Source: Seonamhaeicola sp. ML3
GTDB lineage: Bacteria; Bacteroidota; Bacteroidia; Flavobacteriales; Flavobacteriaceae
Length of the DNA: 64,000 nt
Direction of reading: 5' to 3'
Assembly: GCF_023273855.1 (NCBI RefSeq)
Contig: NZ_CP096884.1
Span: 2,976,001 to 3,040,000, forward strand
The notes beneath the pieces were generated by a model that saw nothing but the letters and a program-made list of their open reading frames with translations, was not told where the DNA came from and did no database searches. Shown here piece after piece: positions 45,734 through 51,660 of the stretch. A program made the position numbers and the translations under genes. Each line of letters begins with the position of its first letter. Position 1 is the stretch's first letter.

Positions 45734-45775
45734 TAGATTTGTAAACTTAATGACGTATAATTTTATACATTTGTA
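45734..45775 (+). promoter_or_regulatory. XRE gene promoter with two operator-like sites
   Basis: TAGATTTGTA at 45734-45743 is a one-mismatch site holding a TTG at 45739-45741. TACATTTGTA at 45766-45775 is a perfect dyad and contains the -7 box TACATTTG. The two boxes are 24 bases apart, one more than the usual range. The -7 box ends 20 bases before the ATG at 45794. Confidence 0.5.
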
Positions 45776-45793
45776 ATAGATTAAATAAAAAAC

Positions 45794-46195
45794 ATGTTTA
45801 CAATGATAAACACTATGGATTTCTCTAAAAGATTAAAAAAAGTCATGGAATATTATGGTGAGTCCTCCTCTTCTTTTGCGGAAAAAATTGGTGTTCAACG
45901 CTCTAGTATATCTCACATTCTATCTGGTAGAAATAAACCTAGCCTGGAGTTTGTTTTAAAGGTACTTTCTTCTTTCCCCGAAGTAGAACTTTATTGGTTA
46001 TTAAATGGCAAGGGTAACTTCCCTTCTTCTCAAAAAGAATTACCCTTAGAAAACAAATCCTCAAAAACAATAACCGAAAGACCTCCCCTTGAGACCAATT
46101 TAAAGACTATAGATATTCGCGCTAATGAGAATAAAGCTATTGAGCGGATAGTGATTTTTTATTCAGACGGAAGTTTTGAGAATTTTGAAAATTGA
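45794..46195 (+). CDS. Small XRE-family helix-turn-helix regulator
   Basis: The 133-residue protein has a phage-repressor-type HTH at about residues 9-65 (FSKRLKKVMEYYGESSSSFA, then EKIGVQRSSISHILSGRNKP). A linker and a C-terminal motif RIVIFYSDGSFENFEN follow. The gene has its -7 box inside a TACATTTGTA palindrome, and three more such sites lie upstream, so it probably represses itself and the divergent M14 gene. In-frame ATGs at 45803 and 45815 are possible starts; the HTH is complete from any of them. Confidence 0.85.
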   Translation: MFTMINTMDFSKRLKKVMEYYGESSSSFAEKIGVQRSSISHILSGRNKPSLEFVLKVLSSFPEVELYWLLNGKGNFPSSQKELPLENKSSKTITERPPLETNLKTIDIRANENKAIERIVIFYSDGSFENFEN

Positions 46196-46217
46196 TTCTT
46201 TTCTTTATTTAAATTTG
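46185..46217 (+). promoter_or_regulatory. Promoter of the small lipoprotein gene
   Basis: TTG (46185-46187, within TTTTG) and TAAATTTG (46210-46217) are 22 bases apart. The -33 box lies in the last codons of the XRE gene. The ATG at 46246 follows after 28 bases. Confidence 0.55.
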
Positions 46218-46245
46218 CAACACATTTTATTTAAACTTAGAATTC

Positions 46246-46617
46246 ATGCGCTTTTATTACTTCATCATTCCATTGCTCTTCCTTAGCTGTTATAACTCAG
46301 AACGAAATTGTAAAAGTTTCAAAACCGGCACATTTTATAGTGAAGTTAGCATCGGTGAAAAGCTTTATACCTCCAAGTTTACGCGAACTGATGCTTTACA
46401 AGTTGAGATTTATAATAACAAAGTTGATTCCTCAAATGTACGCTGGATAAACGATTGTGAGGTTATCTTTAAAACCATAAACCCGAAAAGTATGGCCGAT
46501 GAAAAAGACATTCATCTCAAAATATTAACCACAACAGACAGTTCTTATACGTTCGAGTACTCTTACGTGGGTGAAATTAAAAAGCAACAAGGAATTGCTT
46601 ATAGGTTAAACGACTAA
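46246..46617 (+). CDS. Small lipoprotein of unknown function
   Basis: The 123-residue product has a lipoprotein signal (FIIPLLFLSC, lipid cysteine C15) and a compact beta-rich domain with the pattern FKTGTFYSEV, VRWINDCEV and YTFEYSYVGE. I recognise the pattern as widespread in flavobacteria but know no function. It has its own promoter and overlaps the convergent next gene by 4 bp. Confidence 0.7.
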   Translation: MRFYYFIIPLLFLSCYNSERNCKSFKTGTFYSEVSIGEKLYTSKFTRTDALQVEIYNNKVDSSNVRWINDCEVIFKTINPKSMADEKDIHLKILTTTDSSYTFEYSYVGEIKKQQGIAYRLND

Positions 46618-47114
46618 TCAAACGGATATAAAAAAGACTCTACTAAATTGAAATGAACTTGCATGTCCTTAGTAATTTCGTAGGTTAAAAAGATTTCCCC
46701 CCAATATTCACCATCCGAGAAATCGGCGATAATCCATTTATGATTCAGCAGCTTTACTGTATTTATCATCATTTTTCTGCCCTCACTAGAACTATAAGGC
46801 ACAATAGGGTGCTCACCCTTAGACTCGTTTGTTTCATAGAGTTTATCCTTTACAAAAGGAATCAACTCGCTTATTACGTGGCCGTCGTTTTCAAAATAAC
46901 TGAGCGCATCTTCATTCCTTTCTAAATTAAAATGTGAAGCATCTAAAACAGCATTATTCAAAACCTCTAACGAATCCTCGTGTTTTTTAATTCGATTATC
47001 TCTTTTTTCAATCTTAGTGTTCAAATCTTCAAAAATACGTTTTGAATTAACGTATTGAAACAGCACCAAAAGCACCGCAAACACAAACAGATACATGAAA
47101 ATTTTTTGCTTCAT
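46614..47114 (-). CDS. Membrane-anchored protein of unknown function
   Basis: The 166-residue protein has one N-terminal membrane helix (about 5-21, IFMYLFVFAVLLVLFQY), a charged coiled-coil segment (about 25-55) and a C-terminal domain with HKWIIADFSDGEYWGEIFLTY. No family recognised. It lies 1 bp downstream of the MBL hydrolase gene on the same strand, so the two are probably cotranscribed. Confidence 0.65.
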   Translation of the reverse strand: MKQKIFMYLFVFAVLLVLFQYVNSKRIFEDLNTKIEKRDNRIKKHEDSLEVLNNAVLDASHFNLERNEDALSYFENDGHVISELIPFVKDKLYETNESKGEHPIVPYSSSEGRKMMINTVKLLNHKWIIADFSDGEYWGEIFLTYEITKDMQVHFNLVESFLYPFD

Positions 47115-47115
47115 A

Positions 47116-47877
47116 TCAAATAGTTATTTGTAATTCATCATAAGCCAAAAAAACATTCTCCGGCAACTTGCTCTCAACTTCATCATGAAACCCTAACATA
47201 TGGCTAATATGGGTTAAATATGCTCTTTTCGGACTTACTTCCTTAATAAAATCCAACGCCTCTTCTAGGTTGAAATGTGAATGGTGTGCTTTATCTCGCA
47301 AAGCGTTAACAACCAACACCTTTATACCTTTTATTTTTTCAACCTCTTTTTTCTTAACCGTTTTCATATCTGTTAAATAGGCGAAATCGCCAAACTTAAA
47401 TCCGAACACCTGGAGAGATCCGTGTTTTCCGTTTACAGGTTCTACCTCAATACCCGGTAATGCAAAGGGTTTATTTTTTATTCTATGCAAAATAACTCCG
47501 GGAGCCCCAGGATACTTGTTCTTGGTTTTAAAAATATAATCGAATCTTTTTTTAAGAGATTTAAGTACACGTTTATGTCCGTAAATAGGAATATCACCTT
47601 GCCTAAAATAAAAAGGCCTTATATCGTCTAAGCCCATAACGTGATCGGCATGTTCATGAGTAAGCAAAATACCGTCAATTTTCTCACAATTAGCCCTGAG
47701 CATTTGTTGCCTAAAATCAGGTCCACAATCAATAACGTAAACATAATTATCAAACTCCACCAAAACAGAAACCCTAAGCCTTTTATCTTTTGGGTTTTCA
47801 CTTAAACAAACTGGATGCTTGCTTCCAATAATTGGGATGCCCTGTGAAGTTCCGGTACCTAAAAAAGTAACTTTCAA
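47116..47877 (-). CDS. MBL-fold metallo-hydrolase (PhnP-like)
   Basis: The 253-residue hydrolase has VTFLGTGTSQGIPIIG at the N-terminus, CLSENPKDKRLRVSVLV, the metal motif THEHADHVMGLDD and later HSHFNLEEAL and YLTHISHMLG. The cyclic-phosphodiesterase PhnP-like group has this order. The start is taken as TTG 47877, just before VTFLGTGTSQG; the frame stays open to 47958 but those codons are not conserved and overlap a -7 box at 47895-47902. Probable action on a cyclic or phosphodiester metabolite; substrate unknown. Confidence 0.85.
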   Translation of the reverse strand: MKVTFLGTGTSQGIPIIGSKHPVCLSENPKDKRLRVSVLVEFDNYVYVIDCGPDFRQQMLRANCEKIDGILLTHEHADHVMGLDDIRPFYFRQGDIPIYGHKRVLKSLKKRFDYIFKTKNKYPGAPGVILHRIKNKPFALPGIEVEPVNGKHGSLQVFGFKFGDFAYLTDMKTVKKKEVEKIKGIKVLVVNALRDKAHHSHFNLEEALDFIKEVSPKRAYLTHISHMLGFHDEVESKLPENVFLAYDELQITI

Positions 47878-47894
47878 AAGTGTTATGTTTATCA

Positions 47895-47902
47895 CAAAAA
47901 TA
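47895..47902 (-). promoter_or_regulatory. -7 promoter box of the MBL hydrolase gene
   Basis: Minus strand reads TATTTTTG, matching TAnnTTTG, 18 bases before the TTG at 47877. It supports the short start. Confidence 0.45.
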
Positions 47903-47913
47903 GTGTTATTTTT

Positions 47914-47942
47914 TTGTTTGCTATAGTTATTTAATACCTTTG
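47914..47942 (+). promoter_or_regulatory. Promoter of the 494-residue conserved gene
   Basis: TTG (47914-47916, within TTTTTG) and TACCTTTG (47935-47942) are 18 bases apart, a near-perfect Bacteroidota promoter. The ATG at 47971 follows after 28 bases. Confidence 0.7.
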
Positions 47943-47970
47943 TGAGTAACGCATACAACCTATAAATGAT

Positions 47971-49455
47971 ATGGAAATAAGGATAAAAGGAGATAGAGAA
48001 TTCGATGATATCCCCTCAATAAAATCGAAAGCTCTACGCATAAATTTAAATCAAAATATTTACGGAACTTTTGCTGAGATTGGAGCAGGTCAAGAAACTT
48101 GTAGACAGTTTTTTAGGGCCGGTGGTGCTTCTGGAACAATCGCCAAGGCCATGTCTGCTTACGATAAAGCTTTTAGTGATGCCATATATGGTTCTGAGGA
48201 GGATGGTAGGTATGTAACCGAGTCTAGGTTAAGAAAGATGCTTTCTCATGAAATGAGCCTCATGGAAAAACGCATTACTAGAGATAAAAATCCAGATAAA
48301 ATATTTTTTACATATGCTAACACTGTAGCTACAATAGATTTTGCCAAACAATTTAAAGGGCATGGCTGGGTAGGCATAAGATACCAAGTAGAAGCAGAAC
48401 AAGAGGAATACAACGAGATAATATTGCACTTAAGGTTTAAGGAGACAGATGCTAGACTACAACAAGAAACCTTGGGAACACTTGGAACCAATTTAATTTA
48501 TGGTGCTTTTTACCATTATCATCAACCAAAGAAACTCTTAAAATACCTTTACGACCATTTAGACAAAGATCAACTTGAAATTGATACCGTAAATTTTTCG
48601 GGGCCGGTGTTTAAAAATGTTGATAATCGATTGATGAGCTTACAGCTAGTGAAGAATGGTATGACCGATGCCGTTGTTTTTGGACCTGACGGCACTAATG
48701 TCCTACCTGCCAGGATTTTTTACAAAAAAAATATACTAACGCTTCGCGGAAGTTTTAGGCCTGTTACTAAGGTTAATATGGCAATGTATGAGAAATCGTA
48801 TGAAATGTTTACTAACGAGAAAAAGGTTCAAAAAAACAATACGGTTACCGTTTTCGAGATAACCTTATCAAATTTACGAGCCGAAGGCGAAATAGATGAA
48901 CAAGATTTTATAGACCGAGCTGATTTGCTCTGTGCTTTGGGGCATTCTGTAATGATTTCAAATTTTAAAGAATACTATAAAGTTGTTGAGTATTTCTCAA
49001 ATTACACCAAGGCTAGGATGGGCTTAGCCATGGGCGTGAGCAACTTAGTAGATATTTTTGATGAGAAATACTATCGACACATAAGTGGTGGAATCTTAGA
49101 GGCTTTCGGAAAATTATTCTTCAAAGATTTAAAAGTATACCTCTACCCTATGTTCGACCCAAAAACCGGTGAACTCATTACTAGTGAAAACTTGAAAGTA
49201 TACCCAAGAATGAAGGAGCTTTATAAGTTCTTTAAGTACAATGGGAAAGTCGTAGATATTAAAGACTATGACGAAACTATTATGAATATCTTTTCCAGGG
49301 AAGCTCTTAGTATGATTGACAAAGGTGAACCCGGATGGGAACGGATGTTACCTGAAGGTACAGCAGACCTCATAAAGGATTATCGTTTATTTGGATATAC
49401 CAGAAAACCCCTTAAACCACTCACTATTAAACGCAGAGCTGCAAACAAAAAATAA
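47971..49455 (+). CDS. Large conserved cytoplasmic protein, function unknown
   Basis: The 494-residue protein has no signal peptide or membrane helix. It contains strongly patterned blocks: IYGTFAEIGAGQETCRQFFRAGG near the N-terminus (split here as IYGTFAEIGAGQETCR and QFFRAGG), KMLSHEMSLMEKR, KQFKGHGWVGIRY, NFSGPVFKNVDNRLMSLQLV and SGGILEAFGKLFFKD. I recall near-identical proteins across Bacteroidota and other phyla under misleading names, but no proven function. The AEIGAGQE block suggests a nucleotide or cofactor site. A strong promoter and a tight terminator frame it as a single-gene unit. Confidence 0.75.
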   Translation: MEIRIKGDREFDDIPSIKSKALRINLNQNIYGTFAEIGAGQETCRQFFRAGGASGTIAKAMSAYDKAFSDAIYGSEEDGRYVTESRLRKMLSHEMSLMEKRITRDKNPDKIFFTYANTVATIDFAKQFKGHGWVGIRYQVEAEQEEYNEIILHLRFKETDARLQQETLGTLGTNLIYGAFYHYHQPKKLLKYLYDHLDKDQLEIDTVNFSGPVFKNVDNRLMSLQLVKNGMTDAVVFGPDGTNVLPARIFYKKNILTLRGSFRPVTKVNMAMYEKSYEMFTNEKKVQKNNTVTVFEITLSNLRAEGEIDEQDFIDRADLLCALGHSVMISNFKEYYKVVEYFSNYTKARMGLAMGVSNLVDIFDEKYYRHISGGILEAFGKLFFKDLKVYLYPMFDPKTGELITSENLKVYPRMKELYKFFKYNGKVVDIKDYDETIMNIFSREALSMIDKGEPGWERMLPEGTADLIKDYRLFGYTRKPLKPLTIKRRAANKK

Positions 49456-49456
49456 C

Positions 49457-49484
49457 AAAAAAAGCCTTTTAAAGGCTTTTTTTT
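49457..49484. terminator. Bidirectional intrinsic terminator
   Basis: AAAGCCTT / AAGGCTTT arms with a short loop, flanked by A and T runs, between the convergent 494-residue gene and bcp. It lies directly behind both stops. Confidence 0.85.
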
Positions 49485-49935
49485 ATTTTAGAATTTGATC
49501 GGTATGTGCTTTGGTTTTTACCTTGGTAATAATATCCTCAAGAACACCATGCTCATCTATAATAAATGTGGTTCTGTGAATGCCATCATAAACCTTGCCC
49601 ATAAACTTTTTTTCACCCCAAACACCATAGGCATTGATAACGGACTTATCTTCATCTGCTAACAACGGATAAGGAAACTCGTATTTGTTTTTAAAATTAG
49701 CCTGTTTTTTTTGACTATCTGCACTAACTCCCAGGACATCGTATCCTTGAGCCAAAAATCGTTCATAATTATCGCTTAAATTACATGCCTCTAATGTGCA
49801 TCCGGGCGTACTAGCCTTGGGGTAAAAAAATAAAACTAGCTTTTTACCTTTATAATCACTCAACGAAATTGTATTACCATCTTGATCTACCGAAGTAAAA
49901 TCTGGTGCTTTATCACCTACTTTTAATGTAATCAT
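49483..49935 (-). CDS. bcp: Thiol peroxidase Bcp (peroxiredoxin)
   Basis: The 150-residue peroxiredoxin reduces hydrogen peroxide and organic peroxides using thioredoxin. The peroxidatic cysteine C46 and resolving cysteine C51 lie in TPGCTLEACN, with the conserved FFYPKASTPG ahead of them. Length is typical of the BCP/PrxQ class. It is divergent from the endonuclease III gene with only 36 bp between the starts, and its -7 box lies at 49957-49964. Confidence 0.95.
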   Translation of the reverse strand: MITLKVGDKAPDFTSVDQDGNTISLSDYKGKKLVLFFYPKASTPGCTLEACNLSDNYERFLAQGYDVLGVSADSQKKQANFKNKYEFPYPLLADEDKSVINAYGVWGEKKFMGKVYDGIHRTTFIIDEHGVLEDIITKVKTKAHTDQILK

Positions 49936-49941
49936 ATTTTA

Positions 49942-49964
49942 TAACTTTGTTTTTAGCAAAAATA
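49942..49964. promoter_or_regulatory. Interleaved divergent promoters of bcp and endonuclease III
   Basis: TAACTTTG (49942-49949, plus) is the -7 box for the gene at 49972. On the minus strand 49957-49964 reads TATTTTTG and serves bcp. Both promoters must overlap within a 36-bp gap, so the two genes probably compete for polymerase. Confidence 0.5.
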
Positions 49965-49971
49965 AAACCTA

Positions 49972-50631
49972 ATGACCAAACAAGAAAGCGTAAATTTTGT
50001 AATTAACACTTTAAACGATCTTTACCCCGAGATTCCTATTCCGTTAGACCACAAAGACCCCTACACGCTGCTTATTGCCGTTTTAATGTCAGCACAGAGT
50101 ACCGATGTTAGAGTTAATCAAATCACACCTTTGCTTTTTGAAAAGGCAGACAACCCTTATGATATGGTAAAATTAAGTATTAGTGAAATAAGGGAAATCA
50201 TAAAACCAGTTGGCCTATCCCCTATGAAAAGTAAAGGTATACATGGTTTATCTGAAATCTTAATAGAAAAACACAACGGTGAAGTACCACAAAGTTTTGA
50301 AGCTCTTGAAGCCTTACCTGCTGTAGGCCATAAAACAGCTAGTGTTGTAATGTCGCAAGCTTTTGGGGTTCCCGCGTTCCCCGTAGACACTCACATACAT
50401 AGACTAATGTACAGATGGAACTTGAGCAATGGTAAAAACATAACTCAAACCGAAAAAGACGCTAAACGATTATTCCCAAAAGAATTGTGGAATGATTTGC
50501 ACCTACAAATAATATGGTATGGCAGGGAATATTCTCCAGCAAGAGGCTGGAACCTAGATAAGGATATTATTACCAAAACTATAGGTAGAAAGTCAGTAAT
50601 AAAAGAATACAACAAAACAAAAAAGCCCTAA
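49972..50631 (+). CDS. nth: Endonuclease III-type DNA glycosylase lacking the iron-sulfur cluster
   Basis: The 219-residue protein is a helix-hairpin-helix glycosylase that removes oxidised pyrimidines and nicks abasic sites. The HhH motif LEALPAVGHKTASVV holds the catalytic lysine K121, and VDTHIHR holds the catalytic aspartate D139. The C-terminus, where E. coli Nth has four cysteines for a [4Fe-4S] cluster, reads WYGREYSPARGWNLDKDIIT, and the whole protein contains no cysteine at all. The catalytic core is otherwise intact, so an active cluster-free enzyme is expected. A terminator begins at its stop codon. Confidence 0.92.
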   Translation: MTKQESVNFVINTLNDLYPEIPIPLDHKDPYTLLIAVLMSAQSTDVRVNQITPLLFEKADNPYDMVKLSISEIREIIKPVGLSPMKSKGIHGLSEILIEKHNGEVPQSFEALEALPAVGHKTASVVMSQAFGVPAFPVDTHIHRLMYRWNLSNGKNITQTEKDAKRLFPKELWNDLHLQIIWYGREYSPARGWNLDKDIITKTIGRKSVIKEYNKTKKP

Positions 50632-50645
50632 TAAAGGGCTTTTTT
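50619..50645. terminator. Intrinsic terminator of the endonuclease III gene
   Basis: AAAAAAGCCC (50619-50628), a 7-base loop containing the nth stop codon, and GGGCTTTTTT (50636-50645). It is symmetrical, so it also serves the leftward small gene ending at 50648. Confidence 0.92.
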
Positions 50646-50647
50646 GT

Positions 50648-50791
50648 TTAATTAAGAAGCATTTCCAGCTTCTCGTTATTACAATTTACAACACTTAAAG
50701 CTTTTGAATAATCTAAAAGAAATCTGACCGTTTCTTCTTTCGGTTCAAGTTCATTTTTTTTAAAATGTTTTTCAGTGTAAAGTTTTGCCAT
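50648..50791 (-). CDS. 47-residue small protein downstream of the sigma factor
   Basis: An ATG at 50791 opens a 47-codon frame: MAKLYTEKHFKKNELEPKEE, then TVRFLLDYSKALSVVNCNNE and KLEMLLN. It ends right at the terminator behind endonuclease III. The frame has sensible flavobacterial codon use and a helical, charged product with a hydrophobic stripe. It follows the sigma factor gene by 56 bp on the same strand and is probably cotranscribed. I recall small proteins of this kind next to this sigma factor in other flavobacteria. Function unknown. Confidence 0.65.
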   Translation of the reverse strand: MAKLYTEKHFKKNELEPKEETVRFLLDYSKALSVVNCNNEKLEMLLN

Positions 50792-50847
50792 TTAAATCAA
50801 TTTAAGGTTTACTCAAATGATAACGTGACAAAATTTGGTTTATTGTA

Positions 50848-51432
50848 TTAGTTAATTAGAACTATATTATGCTTGTCTATTATTTTGCGTAAATTTATTA
50901 GTGCATATCTCATTCTGCCCAGAGCTGTATTGATACTAACCCCTGTTCTTTCTGAAATTTCCTTGAAGCTCATGTCTTTGTACATACGCATCAAAAGTAC
51001 TTCTTTTTGGTCTGTTGGAAGTTCATCAACTAAACGCCTCAAATCACTTTCTACCTGGTTTTTTATAATAGATTTTTCAGCATTTAATGTAGAATCGCTT
51101 AAAACTGAGAAGATACTAAACTCACCAGCATTGTCAAACTTTGGCATCCTACTGTTCTTTCTGAAATAATCAATCACCAAATTATGAGCAATCCGCATCA
51201 CCCATGGCAAAAACTTACCTTCTTCGTTGTACGAACCAGCTTTTAAGGTTCTTATTACTTTTATAAATGTATCTTGAAAAATATCTTCGGCAACATCTCT
51301 ATCGTATACTTTAGAGTATACAAAGCTGTAAATCTTCTGTTTATGCCTGTATATTAAAGTCTCTAAGGCAAATTCATCTCCTTTAATGTAATTACTAACA
51401 AGGGTAGCGTCTGGGATAATTTTTTTTTGCAT
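50848..51432 (-). CDS. ECF-type RNA polymerase sigma factor
   Basis: The 194-residue protein has region 2 (LETLIYRHKQKIYSFVYSKV, then DRDVAEDIFQDTFIKVIRTL; WVMRIAHNLVIDYFRK) and region 4 (LPTDQKEVLLMRMYKDMSFK, EISERTGVSINTALGRMRYA). No anti-sigma factor gene is adjacent. The ATG at 51432 is preferred; ATGs at 51438 and 51468 are possible. The long leader (about 90 bases) from its promoter at 51531 leaves room for control. The 47-residue gene follows on the same strand. Confidence 0.93.
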   Translation of the reverse strand: MQKKIIPDATLVSNYIKGDEFALETLIYRHKQKIYSFVYSKVYDRDVAEDIFQDTFIKVIRTLKAGSYNEEGKFLPWVMRIAHNLVIDYFRKNSRMPKFDNAGEFSIFSVLSDSTLNAEKSIIKNQVESDLRRLVDELPTDQKEVLLMRMYKDMSFKEISERTGVSINTALGRMRYALINLRKIIDKHNIVLIN

Positions 51433-51530
51433 AATCATTACTTTTAATGCAAGAAGAGAGGGCTTCATTGCTTGGGGTTAATCTATTTAAAAGTAATGTT
51501 TCGCTATAGGCAATAATTTTGTTTGTAGTC

Positions 51531-51562
51531 CAAATATAACAACAATCATTCCTAAAACACAA
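51531..51562 (-). promoter_or_regulatory. Promoter of the ECF sigma factor gene
   Basis: On the minus strand TTG (51562-51560, within TTTTTG) and TATATTTG (51538-51531) are 21 bases apart, a full match to the Bacteroidota housekeeping promoter. Confidence 0.65.
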
Positions 51563-51628
51563 AAATCGATGTGTTTTTTTCATAAATAATGCTTTTCATC
51601 GATGCTTTCTAAGTTAAAATACTTGTAG

Positions 51629-51636
51629 TATCTTTG
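51629..51636 (+). promoter_or_regulatory. -7 promoter box of uvrA
   Basis: TATCTTTG matches TAnnTTTG and overlaps the TTG at 51634, which rules that codon out as the uvrA start. Confidence 0.5.
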
Positions 51637-51660
51637 TTAGATTATACTCTAAAAAAGCCT

